From assembly GCA_050697275.1 (NCBI GenBank), contig JBOGZI010000259.1:1-17444 (forward strand): a DNA stretch of 17,444 nt, read 5' to 3'. A program made the translations under genes and the position numbers. Source of the stretch: JBOGZI01 sp050697275. Its GTDB lineage: Bacteria > Actinomycetota > Thermoleophilia > Solirubrobacterales > 70-9. The notes below the pieces were generated by a model. The model saw only the letters and a program-made list of their open reading frames with translations, was not told the DNA's origin and searched no databases. Shown here in pieces: positions 1 to 7,165 of the stretch (positions are counted from its first letter, which is position 1; every line of letters begins with the position of its first letter).

Positions 1-133
1 GGACGCGCGAGTGCCGGGGGCGTCCCCCGGCGTCCGGGCCCGCCGCGCCCTCCGCCAGCACCTCGCCGTCGCGGCTGATCGCCACGGTCGCGTCGGCCGT
101 CGCCGTGTCCATGCCGAGGACCACGGGCGTCAA
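1..133 (-). CDS. tsaB: TsaB, tRNA t6A biosynthesis protein (N-terminal fragment)
   Basis: Only the first 44 or so codons lie in the window; the gene continues past the left edge. The reading begins at a TTG (bases 133-131) that overlaps the tsaE stop codon, and runs MTPVVLGMDTATADATVAIS, followed by a short RDGEVLAEGA stretch. The VLGMDTAT start is the phosphate-1 loop of the ASKHA (Hsp70/actin-like) fold of TsaB/YeaZ. TsaB is the non-catalytic partner of TsaD in the complex that makes N6-threonylcarbamoyladenosine at A37 of ANN-decoding tRNAs. A GTG at 124-122 is an alternative start. Neither start has a strong Shine-Dalgarno, so translation is probably coupled to tsaE. The adjacent tsaE is the usual gene partner and supports the call. 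Confidence 0.85.
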   Translation of the reverse strand, partial: MTPVVLGMDTATADATVAISRDGEVLAEGAAGPDAGGRPRHSRV

Positions 134-537
134 GCGATCTCGACCTCGCGCTCGTCGCCACCGGCATGCCTGATCTCGACCCGCCTGCTGATCCGCTCGA
201 GACTCGGCTCCGCCACCGCCGGCCACTCGACGAAGGCGACCCGATCCGGGGTCAGGTAGTCGTCGAGCAGCCCCGGGTCCTCCCCCTCGAGTCCGGGGAG
301 CCGGTACAGGTCGAGGTGGGCGACCGGGACCCCCCCCGCGTAGGTGTGGCCGATCGTGAAGGTCGGCGAGGTCACCTGACCGCTCACGCCGAGGCCGCGG
401 CAGGCGCCGCGGATGAAGGTGGTCTTGCCGGTGCCGAGCTCGCCGCTGACGAGGACCACGTCGCCCGGCCGCAGCTGGGCCGCGAGGCTCTCGCCCAGGG
501 CCTCGGTCTCGGCGGCACTGCCGGTGCGTTGCCCCAT
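130..537 (-). CDS. tsaE: TsaE, tRNA threonylcarbamoyladenosine biosynthesis ATPase
   Basis: 135 residues, normal for the family. TsaE is a small P-loop ATPase that binds the TsaB-TsaD complex and is needed for multi-turnover t6A synthesis in bacteria. Visible motifs are the Walker A loop GELGTGKT at residues 32-39, the switch-like SPTFTIGHTY at about 57-66, the strand VAHLDLYRL at about 72-80 with the Walker-B-like aspartate, and FVEWPAV near residue 100, the conserved EW motif of TsaE. The ATG at 537 starts 1 base after the stop of the upstream hydrolase gene. The TGA stop overlaps the tsaB TTG start, so the three genes look like one transcript read MBL, tsaE, tsaB. Its own promoter is not visible. 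Confidence 0.93.
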   Translation of the reverse strand: MGQRTGSAAETEALGESLAAQLRPGDVVLVSGELGTGKTTFIRGACRGLGVSGQVTSPTFTIGHTYAGGVPVAHLDLYRLPGLEGEDPGLLDDYLTPDRVAFVEWPAVAEPSLERISRRVEIRHAGGDEREVEIA

Positions 538-538
538 C

Positions 539-1477
539 TCAGCCCCGGCCCGCTCGCGCCAGGCGCGGAAGCGCCGCGAGGCGCACGTCCCCGCTGACGG
601 AGCGCAGCTCCTCCGGGAGCTCGGCGATCCGCGCGTTCCCCATCAGCTCCATCCGGTCGCCGAGCGGGGCGAAGAAGTCGTCGTAGTGGGTGGGGACCAC
701 CGCGGCGGGATCGAGCCGGGGCAGGATGCGCTCCCAGTAGCGCTCGGTGAAGTTGCGGCCGGCGATCCCGGCCAGGAAGACGTCGACACCGCGGTGACGC
801 ACCGCCTCGTCCTCCAGCTCGGCGCTCCCCTGGTGGTAGAGCGTCGCCCCTGCGACTGCGATGTGGATCCCCCAGACCTGGCCGCAGCGGTAGGCGCTCG
901 GCGCGAGCCCGTCGAGCTGGTCGCAGGTGAGCTCGCCGGCGTAGGGCACGGCGAGCCCGAGCAGCAGCTTCGAGTGGGCGCTGGGCACGAAGCTGACCTC
1001 GAACGGACCCAGCTCGTAGGTCCGGTAGGGATCCACCTCGACCGCCTGCTCACCGAGGCCGTGCAGCCGCATCAGGGCGGCGAGGGAGGCGGACCCATAG
1101 GCCTTGCAGCCGTAGCGCCGGGCGATCGCGGGCGCGTCCACGGCGTGGTCGAAGTGAGTGTGTCCCACCAGGACGCCGGCCACCTTCTCCCCGGCGGGGA
1201 AGTAGCGCTCGATCTGGCGCGGATCGGGAAGGGCGGGCCTGCGCACCAGCAGGCTGCGCAGCGGGACCCTGGAGACGTACGGATCGACGTACAGCGTCTG
1301 CCCCTCGAAGCCGAGCCGGTAGCCCGAGACGCCGAGCCACTCGATCTCGAGCCCGTCGGGCAGGCCGACCGGCTGCGCCTGCAGCTCGCGCAGCGCCTGC
1401 TCGTCTTCCCTGATCCGGGACCGCTTGCCGGCGGCCGATCGGACCAGCCCAGCCGCATGCCGCACCGCTTGCACCAC
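539..1477 (-). CDS. Metallo-beta-lactamase-fold hydrolase (UlaG-like)
   Basis: 312 residues. The HTHFDH motif at residues 106-111 is the HxHxDH di-metal site. Further candidate ligands are His168 in PSAHSK and His264 in PTHYDDFF. The strand EWLGVSGYRLGFEGQTLYVDP (about 46-66) is the usual first beta-hairpin of the fold. This arrangement resembles the UlaG / L-ascorbate-6-phosphate lactonase branch and other uncharacterised Zn-dependent hydrolases; the substrate cannot be read from sequence. No signal peptide or membrane segment is present, so it is probably cytosolic. The GTG at 1477 is chosen because a TAGGCT box ends 6 nt upstream. It sits 1 base upstream of tsaE and probably shares its message. 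There is no known functional link to t6A synthesis. Confidence 0.8.
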   Translation of the reverse strand: MVQAVRHAAGLVRSAAGKRSRIREDEQALRELQAQPVGLPDGLEIEWLGVSGYRLGFEGQTLYVDPYVSRVPLRSLLVRRPALPDPRQIERYFPAGEKVAGVLVGHTHFDHAVDAPAIARRYGCKAYGSASLAALMRLHGLGEQAVEVDPYRTYELGPFEVSFVPSAHSKLLLGLAVPYAGELTCDQLDGLAPSAYRCGQVWGIHIAVAGATLYHQGSAELEDEAVRHRGVDVFLAGIAGRNFTERYWERILPRLDPAAVVPTHYDDFFAPLGDRMELMGNARIAELPEELRSVSGDVRLAALPRLARAGRG

Positions 1478-1489
1478 CGGTCGAGCCTA
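1478..1489 (-). promoter_or_regulatory. Putative -10 box TAGGCT, leaderless start of the MBL-fold gene
   Basis: On the minus strand TAGGCT (1489-1484) is followed by 6 nt and then the GTG start at 1477. This spacing would start transcription at or near the start codon. No -35 hexamer is recognisable upstream. The same arrangement recurs at seven other genes in the window. Confidence 0.5.
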
Positions 1490-1499
1490 CATCCGCGCC

Positions 1500-1517
1500 G
1501 GCGCGGCGAGCCGCGCC
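1500..1517 (-). terminator. GC-rich hairpin between secreted protein gene and MBL gene
   Basis: Arms GGCGCGGC (1500-1507) and GCCGCGCC (1510-1517) are perfectly complementary, with a 2-nt gap that opens to a larger loop in practice. It lies after the stop of the secreted protein gene and before the next putative promoter, where a terminator would sit. There is no T-tract, so termination is an inference. Confidence 0.35.
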
Positions 1518-1557
1518 CGCCGGCTCAGCCGGGCGTGCGGAGGTTGGGACCAGTCAT

Positions 1558-2781
1558 CTATGCCTTCAGGCAGTAGCCGTAGGCGGTCATCGCGGGCGCG
1601 GGGCCGAAGTGCCCGTAGCCCGATGCCGTCCAGGTGCCGTCTGAGTTGATCGCGCCCCCGGCGAAGAAGGCGTTGATCGAGCCGTTGAAGTCGAAGCCGC
1701 CGGTGGTCAGCCTGCGCCCCCCCGGGCAGGGCGGCGTGGTGACGGTGGTGGAACGCCCGCCGGTGACCGGGGTGGTCGCCGAGACCTCGGTGATCGGCAT
1801 GCTGCGGTCCTTGCTGCAGAGCGCCACCGCGGTCAGCTCGCCCCCGAAGGCCCCGAAGGCGGAGCCGGTGACCCGCCACGCCTTCTTCCCGATCGCGCGC
1901 GACTCGGTCGGGTAGCTGCCGCCGTAGATCAGGTAGTTGCTGCGCTGGAAGCCGCCCGAGAAGAGCTTAGTGCCGCGGCGGCAGCGAGCGGTCGCCGTCT
2001 TGGTCTGCCCGGGGCGCACGAAGAAGGTCTTGTGCGGCGAGGAGGTCGGGACGAGCCCCTTCGCGCAGACGGCCTGGATCGTGACCTGCCGCGGCGTCGC
2101 GGGGCTGTTGGCCGCATTGAGGAAGAACGAGGTGATGTGGAAGCCGCGCTGGACGCCGAGGCGCTCGTAGGAGTGCGGATAGGTGCCCTGCCCATCCATT
2201 GCGAGCGCGGGATTGGTCGACATCCCGCCGCCGATCGGGAACTTCTTGCCGGGGCAGAAGACCTCGAGCCGCTCGGGCACGTCCTGGTTCGTGTTCGTCC
2301 GGGTCGACTTGCTGACGACGTCGACGGCGCGCAGCCGCCCGCGATTCCCGACGATCGACTCACGGCTCAGCCCCTTCTTCCCCGCCAGGCGGACTGGCCC
2401 GAAGTTGGAGTCGAGGATGTAGAGCCCCTTGGAGGCGCGAACGGCCATCGTGATTCGGTCGCACCGGGTGCCCTTGCGGATCACGTGGATCCGGTTCCGG
2501 CGCTTGACCGCCCCGAGCCTCTTGACCACGGCCGCCTTGGCCTTGAGTCGCTCGCGGATCAGCTTGGCCATTCGCGAGGCGGACGGGTAGCAGCCCTTCG
2601 GGTCGTCGGCCCGCTCCCGTCCCGCCACCTTGAAGGCCGTCTCGAGCTGCCTGGTCGGCTTGTTGTGGCCGCCGGCGCGGACCGCGGAGGCGCCCGCCGG
2701 CAGGACGAGCAGGCCGACGAGAATCGCGATCACGGGCAGGGGGCTTCTGGTTGCCGCGCGCATGGGCTGAGTTTTCAACAT
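1558..2781 (-). CDS. Secreted protein with three cysteine-bracketed repeats, unknown function
   Basis: 407 residues from the ATG at 2781. An ATG at 2763 (401 residues) is equally plausible, and neither has a clear Shine-Dalgarno. The N-terminus is a signal peptide: hydrophobic VIAILVGLLVLPAGASA at about 17-33, then polar sequence. I do not recognise the family. Residues 40-170 form a basic N-terminal region with Cys64 and Cys107. Residues 176-404 contain three similar modules: Cys176-Cys239, Cys267-Cys322 and Cys352-Cys404. Each opens with a Cys-x2-Gly segment, then a GGG or GGF turn, and closes with an aromatic-rich strand ending AxxxC. The even set of eight cysteines and the export signal suggest disulfide-stabilised beta modules outside the cell. 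It could be an envelope-associated or adhesive protein; no catalytic motif is seen. It is preceded by udg with a 70-base gap. Confidence 0.75.
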   Translation of the reverse strand: MLKTQPMRAATRSPLPVIAILVGLLVLPAGASAVRAGGHNKPTRQLETAFKVAGRERADDPKGCYPSASRMAKLIRERLKAKAAVVKRLGAVKRRNRIHVIRKGTRCDRITMAVRASKGLYILDSNFGPVRLAGKKGLSRESIVGNRGRLRAVDVVSKSTRTNTNQDVPERLEVFCPGKKFPIGGGMSTNPALAMDGQGTYPHSYERLGVQRGFHITSFFLNAANSPATPRQVTIQAVCAKGLVPTSSPHKTFFVRPGQTKTATARCRRGTKLFSGGFQRSNYLIYGGSYPTESRAIGKKAWRVTGSAFGAFGGELTAVALCSKDRSMPITEVSATTPVTGGRSTTVTTPPCPGGRRLTTGGFDFNGSINAFFAGGAINSDGTWTASGYGHFGPAPAMTAYGYCLKA

Positions 2782-2851
2782 CGGGGGCGCCCAAAGTTGC
2801 GGTCGCAGCGGCGCACGGTGGGAGCCGGGATCGGCCTCGTCCGACCGGCGG

Positions 2852-3508
2852 CTAGCCGAACAGGCCCATCTGGTCGGGCTCGGGCTCGCCCGGGCCCTGC
2901 GGAACGAGCGGCTCGGGCCCCTCGGGCAGCGGCCGGGAGAGCAGCTCGGGAATCCGCTCGAAGTCCTCGCGCAGCTGCTCGGCGACCCGCGGCGTGCGCA
3001 GCCCCGCCGCGGGATGGAAGAGCGGCAGCATGTGCACGGGCCGCCCGCCGATCAGGTGCTCCTGTGCCGTGCCGCGTACCTTGGTGATTCCGGCCGGATT
3101 GCCGGTGAGCAGCTTGGTGGCGAAGTTGCCGAGCGTGCAGATCACCCGCGGCTCGATCAGTTCCACCTGCTTCCCCAGGTACGGCCGGCAGGAGTCGATC
3201 TCCTCCGGCTGGGGATCGCGATTCCCCGGAGGCCGACACTTGAGCACGTTGCAGATCCAGACGTCCTCCCGCTTCAGCCCGATCCCCTCGAGCAGCTCGG
3301 TGAGGAAGGCGCCGGCGCGGCCGACGAAGGGCAGGCCCTGCCTGTCCTCCTCGGCGCCCGGGGCCTCGCCCACGAACATCAAGTCGGCGTCGGCGTTTCC
3401 GGCTCCGAAGACCACCTGGTTCCGGGTCTCCGAGAGCGGGCAGCGCTCGCAGATCGAGGCCTGGTTGTAGACCTCGACCAGAGCCTCGCGCCGGGCGATC
3501 GCGTCCAT
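2852..3508 (-). CDS. Uracil-DNA glycosylase, family 4 (Fe-S type)
   Basis: 218 residues from the ATG at 3508. It removes uracil from DNA to start base excision repair. Motifs include GEAPGAEEDRQGLPFVGRAG at residues 48-67 (family 4 motif 1 with the catalytic-pocket acidic residues) and LFHPAA at 163-168 (motif 2). Cys20 and Cys23 (ICERC), with Cys91 and Cys107 spaced 16 apart, form the 4Fe-4S set typical of family 4 enzymes. The reading frame stays open upstream to 4333, but that part is antisense to the next operon and has no family homology. The true start is the ATG that overlaps the FmdB stop by one base (TGATG). A proline/glutamate-rich tail (about 193-212) ends in QMGLFG, which resembles a sliding-clamp-binding peptide. 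Confidence 0.92.
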   Translation of the reverse strand: MDAIARREALVEVYNQASICERCPLSETRNQVVFGAGNADADLMFVGEAPGAEEDRQGLPFVGRAGAFLTELLEGIGLKREDVWICNVLKCRPPGNRDPQPEEIDSCRPYLGKQVELIEPRVICTLGNFATKLLTGNPAGITKVRGTAQEHLIGGRPVHMLPLFHPAAGLRTPRVAEQLREDFERIPELLSRPLPEGPEPLVPQGPGEPEPDQMGLFG

Positions 3509-3801
3509 CAGCGGTTGCCCCTCCGGCCGCCGCGCTGTGCCGCGCGCTTCTCCCGCGCGCGCTGCTCCTTGAAGCGCCGCTTCGCGCCGCCGCCGTGGAC
3601 GTCCCGCTGCGCCTCCAGCCGCCGGCGCTGCCCCGGCGTCAGTCCGCGCGTGGTCGCGGAGGAGGAGGGGGCGAGCCGGTTCGGCTCCGCCGCCCCGCAC
3701 TCGGGGCAGACGACGTCGCCGAGCTTGGTCGCGACGTGGGGCCCGACCAGCTCCTCGAAGTGGTGTCCGCACTTGACGCAGAGGAACTCGTAGATCGGCA
3801 C
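3508..3801 (-). CDS. FmdB-family zinc ribbon protein with basic tail
   Basis: 97 residues from the GTG at 3801, giving the family's usual start VPIYEFLCVKCG. The zinc ribbon cysteines are Cys8, Cys11, Cys32 and Cys35 (CVKC and CPEC). FmdB-type ribbons were first named from a regulator of formamidase and are widespread small proteins of uncertain role. Residues about 55-97 are a long Arg/Lys/Gln-rich tail that could contact nucleic acid. An in-frame upstream ATG at 3885 gives an N-terminus unlike the family and is rejected. A TACCAT box lies 7 nt before the GTG. The gene overlaps the glycosylase gene by one base, so the two are translationally coupled. A shared role in DNA repair is possible but not shown. 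Confidence 0.82.
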   Translation of the reverse strand: MPIYEFLCVKCGHHFEELVGPHVATKLGDVVCPECGAAEPNRLAPSSSATTRGLTPGQRRRLEAQRDVHGGGAKRRFKEQRAREKRAAQRGGRRGNR

Positions 3802-3814
3802 GCCCCCGATGGTA
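3802..3814 (-). promoter_or_regulatory. Putative -10 box TACCAT, leaderless start of FmdB/UDG operon
   Basis: On the minus strand TACCAT (3814-3809) is followed by CGGGGGC (7 nt) and the GTG start at 3801. It fits the recurrent TAnnnT-to-start spacing in this window and supports the GTG over upstream starts. Confidence 0.45.
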
Positions 3815-3909
3815 GTCGCGGCCTCCGACCCCGAGAACCAGCTTCGCGGTCGCAAAATGGGCGGTTCCGGGGGCTCGGGGCGCACGGCGAGCGGGGAGCG
3901 ACCCCTCCC

Positions 3910-3915
3910 TATAAT
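3910..3915 (+). promoter_or_regulatory. Consensus -10 box TATAAT upstream of pantothenate operon
   Basis: TATAAT is a perfect -10 match in very GC-rich sequence and lies before the first gene of the pan operon. I see no good -35 at 16-18 nt upstream. Transcription from about 3922 would leave 15 nt before the in-frame ATG at 3937, or 75 nt before the preferred ATG at 3997. Confidence 0.5.
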
Positions 3916-3996
3916 CCGGCCAGGCCGCGACCCCGGATGGCGCGGACCGGCAACTTTCCCTGTCGTCCACAGAAACCCAACCGTCTGGTATCTCCG

Positions 3997-4794
3997 ATGC
4001 GGGAACTGGAACGGGACTCGCTCCCTTCACCCCACGACGCCCCTCTGGCGCTGGTCGGCCCTGGCAGGGTCGGCCGCTCGCTGTCCGGGGCGGCACAGCG
4101 CGCCGGAATCGGGGTCCGGTTGGCGGGAAGGGAAGACGCGCTCGAGGCGGCGGCCGGGGCCGGTGCCGTGCTGCTCTGCGTCCCCGACGACACGATCGCC
4201 GAGGCCTGCGCCGCGATCGCCGCCGCCGACCCGCCCCTGGTCGGCCACCCGAGCGGGGCGACCACGCTCGAGGCGCTCGCTCCGGCGAGCGAGCGCGGCT
4301 CGCGCGCCTTCTCGATCCACCCCCTGCAGACATTCGCCGACGGCGAGACCCCGGTCGAGGGAACGCCCTGCGCGATCGCGGGGTCCGACCCGGAGGCGCT
4401 CGGGTTCGCCCGCGAGCTGGCCGAGACGCTCGGCATGCGGCCCTTCGAGGTGGACGAGCGGAACCGCACCGCCTACCACGCCGCCGCGGCGATCGCCTCC
4501 AACCTGCTTGTCACTCTCGAGGAGTCCGCCGCCGAGCTGCTGGAGCGGGCCGGGATCGCCGATCCCCGCGAGCTGCTGGCCCCGCTCGTCCTGCGCACCG
4601 CCGCCAACTGGGCCGAGCGCGGACCCGGGGCGCTCACCGGACCGATCGCGCGCGGCGACGCCGAGACGATCGAGCGCCACCGCGCGGCGCTGGCCGAGGT
4701 CGCCCCCGAGCTGGCGCCGCTGTACGACACGCTCAGCGAACGGGCGATGGCGCAGGCGAAGGCCGACGAACCGAGCGAGGCGGTGGCCCGGTGA
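3997..4794 (+). CDS. panG: Rossmann/DUF2520 protein, probable ketopantoate reductase (PanG-type)
   Basis: 265 residues. An N-terminal Rossmann fold is shown by LALVGPGRVGRSL (residues 17-29; the glycines of GxGxxG are 21, 23 and 26), followed by VLLCVPDDTI. The middle carries FSIHPLQTFAD, and the C-terminal half (about 145-250) is the helical DUF2520 region with AAYHAAAAIASN-like and NWAERGPGALTGPIARGD motifs. This is the same protein type that precedes panC-panD in mycobacteria. As I recall, the PanG ketopantoate reductase described in Francisella belongs to this family, so I infer NADPH-dependent reduction of ketopantoate to pantoate. An in-frame ATG at 3937 could add 20 residues. No Shine-Dalgarno is clear for either start. 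panC follows after 16 bases. The fold is clear; the specific reaction is inferred from context. Confidence 0.75.
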   Translation: MRELERDSLPSPHDAPLALVGPGRVGRSLSGAAQRAGIGVRLAGREDALEAAAGAGAVLLCVPDDTIAEACAAIAAADPPLVGHPSGATTLEALAPASERGSRAFSIHPLQTFADGETPVEGTPCAIAGSDPEALGFARELAETLGMRPFEVDERNRTAYHAAAAIASNLLVTLEESAAELLERAGIADPRELLAPLVLRTAANWAERGPGALTGPIARGDAETIERHRAALAEVAPELAPLYDTLSERAMAQAKADEPSEAVAR

Positions 4795-4810
4795 CGGCGC
4801 GAGGCCGGTC

Positions 4811-5683
4811 ATGAAGCGGGTCCGCAGCAAGGCGGAGCTGCGCGAGGCGCTCGCCGGTCCCCGGCGCGAGGGGCGCCGGATCGGCCTGGTCCCCACGATG
4901 GGCTACTTCCACGAGGGCCATCTCTCGCTGATGCGGGCCGCCCGCGCCGAGTGCGACCTGGTCGTGGTCAGCCTGTTCGTCAACCCGACGCAGTTCGGCC
5001 CCGGCGAGGACCTCGAGTCCTATCCGCGGGACGAGGATCGCGACGCGGAGCTGGCGGGGCTGGAGCAGGTTGACGTCCTCTGGACGCCCGACGCGGACGA
5101 GATCTACCCGGAGGGCTTCGGGACCGCGGTCGAGGTGAGCAACGACCTCACCGGCGTCCTCGACGGGTCCCCGGAGCGGCGCGGGCCCTCCCACTTCCGC
5201 GGCGTCACCACGATCGTGGCCAAGCTGTTCAACTGCGTCGGTCCCGATGTCGCCTACTTCGGGCGCAAGGACGCCCAACAAGCGTTGGTGATCGAACGGA
5301 TGGTGCGCGACCTCGACTTCCCGGTCGAGATCGTCGTGCTGCCCACCGTCCGCGAGGCGGACGGGCTCGCGATGAGCTCGCGCAACGCCTACCTCACCCC
5401 CGACCAGCGGCAGCGGGCGGGCGCCCTCTCGCACGCGCTGCAGCGGGCCGAGCGGGCCGCAGAGCAAGGGGAGCGCTCCGCCGCGGCCCTGGTCGAGACG
5501 GTCACCGCCGAGCTGCGTAACGCCGGGATCGATCCGGAGTACGTGGAGGCGCGCGACGCTGAGGACCTCACACCAGTCGCTGAGCTCAACGGCCGGCCGG
5601 TGCTCCTGGCCGTCGCCGCCCGGGTCGGGAGCGCCCGGCTGATCGACAATGTCCTGATCACACAACCCGATACGGAGGGCTGA
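4811..5683 (+). CDS. panC: Pantothenate synthetase (pantoate-beta-alanine ligase)
   Basis: 290 residues. It catalyses ATP-dependent condensation of pantoate and beta-alanine to pantothenate in the cytosol. Visible are PTMGYFHEGHLSLMR at residues 28-42, with the HxGH-type His34 and His37; VSLFVNPTQFGPGED at 53-67; FGRKDAQQ at 150-157; and the KMSKS-like MSSRN at 188-192. These are the complete nucleotide- and pantoate-binding signatures. YF replaces the usual AL in the first motif, a mild variation. The ATG at 4811 has GAGG about 7 nt upstream; the long open frame further 5' is antisense or out-of-frame shadow. The TGA stop shares its final A with the panD ATG, so the two are coupled. Confidence 0.97.
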   Translation: MKRVRSKAELREALAGPRREGRRIGLVPTMGYFHEGHLSLMRAARAECDLVVVSLFVNPTQFGPGEDLESYPRDEDRDAELAGLEQVDVLWTPDADEIYPEGFGTAVEVSNDLTGVLDGSPERRGPSHFRGVTTIVAKLFNCVGPDVAYFGRKDAQQALVIERMVRDLDFPVEIVVLPTVREADGLAMSSRNAYLTPDQRQRAGALSHALQRAERAAEQGERSAAALVETVTAELRNAGIDPEYVEARDAEDLTPVAELNGRPVLLAVAARVGSARLIDNVLITQPDTEG

Positions 5684-6126
5684 TGCAGCGTCAGATGCTG
5701 AAGTCGAAGATCCACCGCGCGACGATCACCGACTGCGACGTCGACTACGTCGGCAGCCTCACGCTCGACCCCGAGCTGATGCGCCAGGCCGACCTGCTGC
5801 CCAACGAGCAGGTGCATGTCTGGGACATCGAGAACGGCTCCCGCTTCGTCACCTACGCCATCGAGGGTGAACCGGACAGTGGGACCGTGCAGGTGAACGG
5901 GGCGGCCGCGCTGCTGGTGCGGGAGGGCGACAAGGTCATCGTCGCCTCCTTCGGCTCCTTCGAGCCGGAGGACCTGGTCCACTACTCGCCGATCGTCGTT
6001 CACGTAGACGAGCGCAACAGCGTGGTCGCCGTCGACAGCGACCCCTCCGTCCTGCTCGCCGCCCACCCCGACCAGGAGGCCTTCCCGATGGGCGGTCCCT
6101 ATGGCGTCACGGAGAAGATGCTGTGA
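5683..6126 (+). CDS. panD: Aspartate 1-decarboxylase proenzyme
   Basis: 147 residues. It makes beta-alanine from aspartate using a pyruvoyl group formed by self-cleavage. The cleavage site Gly24-Ser25 is present in YVGSLTLD, with the preceding MLKSKIHRATIT and the following NGAAALLVREGDKVIVASF typical of the family. Length is about 10-20 residues over the common size because of a C-terminal tail (DSDPSVLLAAHPDQ onward). GGAGG lies 5 nt before the ATG. The start overlaps the panC stop by one base, and the stop overlaps the panB GTG by four bases, so it sits in the middle of a tightly coupled pantothenate cassette feeding beta-alanine to PanC. Confidence 0.97.
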   Translation: MQRQMLKSKIHRATITDCDVDYVGSLTLDPELMRQADLLPNEQVHVWDIENGSRFVTYAIEGEPDSGTVQVNGAAALLVREGDKVIVASFGSFEPEDLVHYSPIVVHVDERNSVVAVDSDPSVLLAAHPDQEAFPMGGPYGVTEKML

Positions 6127-7064
6127 GCGGCCGCGGCGACTCCGAGAAGCGGCGCCCGGCGGGCGAGGCCGCGAACGAGCGCGCCCCGGTCACCGTCCCG
6201 CGCCTCGCCGAGATGAAGGAGGCCGGTGACCCGATCGTGATGGTCACCGCCTACGACTACCCCTCCGCGCAGATCACCGACGAGGCGGGCGTCGACGTGG
6301 TGCTGGTCGGGGACACCGCCGCAATGGTGGTGCTCGGCCACGACGCGACCACCCCGGTCGGGATGGACGAGATGGTGATGATGACCTCCGCTGTGCGGCG
6401 CGGCCTCGAGCATCCGCTGCTGGTCGGGGACCTGCCATTCGGCTCGTACGAGGCCTCGAACGAGCTCGCGATCGAGAGCGCCCAGCGCTTCGTCAAGGAG
6501 TCGGGCTGTGACGCGGTCAAGCTGGAGCGCGGCGGCCCCTCGACGGATCGGGCCCGCGCGATCATCCGCTCCGGCATCCCCGTGATGGGCCATGTCGGCC
6601 TCACGCCCCAGACCGCCAACGCGCTCGGAGGTTTCAAGGCCCAGGGCAAGACCGCCGAGGCGGCCGCCCGGCTGGCCGAGGAGGCGCTCGCCCTGCAGTC
6701 GGTCGGCTGCTTCGCGATCGTCTTCGAGGCGGTCCCCTCGGCGGTGACCGAGGCGCTGATGCCTCGCCTGGAGCTGCCGGTGATCGGGATCGGCGCCGGC
6801 CCGGCGACCGACGGGCAGGTGCTCGTCCTCCACGACCTGCTCGGCGTCTACGAGGGCCACAAGGCGAAGTTCGTGAAGCAGTACGCCGACGTCCGCGGTG
6901 AGATGTTGAAGGGGCTGCGCGCCTACGCCGGCGAGGTCCGCGCCGGGAAGTTCCCCGCCGACCCCGAGCACAGCTACTCGATCCCGCAGCAGGACCTCGA
7001 GGACTTCGCCCGCTACCTCGAGGAGGAGAGCCTGGCGGGCGCCGACACCCCCTGGGACTGGTAG
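6123..7064 (+). CDS. panB: 3-methyl-2-oxobutanoate hydroxymethyltransferase
   Basis: 313 residues from a GTG that overlaps the panD stop (GTGA). It converts 2-ketoisovalerate and methylene-tetrahydrofolate to ketopantoate, the substrate of the putative PanG reductase at the head of the operon. Motifs include MVTAYDYPSA at 40-49, VGDTAAMVVLGHDATTPV at 62-79 with the metal-binding Asp64, GDLPFGSY at 102-109 with Asp103, GHVGLTPQ at 156-163, the catalytic-type Glu202 in VFEAVP, and IGIGAG at 221-226. DTAA replaces the more usual DSLG in the second motif. A charged 25-residue N-terminal extension precedes the core. The stop codon lies at the edge of repeat A. Confidence 0.97.
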   Translation: MSGRGDSEKRRPAGEAANERAPVTVPRLAEMKEAGDPIVMVTAYDYPSAQITDEAGVDVVLVGDTAAMVVLGHDATTPVGMDEMVMMTSAVRRGLEHPLLVGDLPFGSYEASNELAIESAQRFVKESGCDAVKLERGGPSTDRARAIIRSGIPVMGHVGLTPQTANALGGFKAQGKTAEAAARLAEEALALQSVGCFAIVFEAVPSAVTEALMPRLELPVIGIGAGPATDGQVLVLHDLLGVYEGHKAKFVKQYADVRGEMLKGLRAYAGEVRAGKFPADPEHSYSIPQQDLEDFARYLEEESLAGADTPWDW

Positions 7065-7139
7065 CGCCGTCAACCGGCCACGTCCTCGGGCTGCCCCTGC
7101 GAGCGTGCCGGGTTAGGGCGCGAACGCCTTGGCAATCCT
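7059..7139. repeat. Dispersed repeat A, copy 1 (intergenic, after panB)
   Basis: Bases 7103-7139 match 14758-14794 inside uvrA at 32 of 37 positions without gaps. The block CACGTCCTC is also shared at 7079-7087 and 14735-14743, at almost the same distance, and weaker similarity extends left to the panB stop codon. Read on the minus strand, this copy would encode a peptide like the one inserted in UvrA (AKAFAP, stop, PGTL against AKASAPKPGTP), so both derive from one element. Confidence 0.7.
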
Positions 7140-7165
7140 TATCCACCCTTAGCGCGCGGCGGTGC

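Noticed and set aside
3509..4333. Open extension of the glycosylase frame to a 493-residue protein
   Set aside because: The extra part is low-complexity Arg/Pro/Gly sequence antisense to the pan operon and the FmdB gene. Family 4 enzymes start near the ATG at 3508, which is coupled to the FmdB stop.
4027..4896. Long minus-strand open frame across the DUF2520 gene (and similar antisense frames over panC, panB and the ROK gene)
   Set aside because: High GC at third positions of the real genes creates open antisense frames; the translations have no recognisable motifs.
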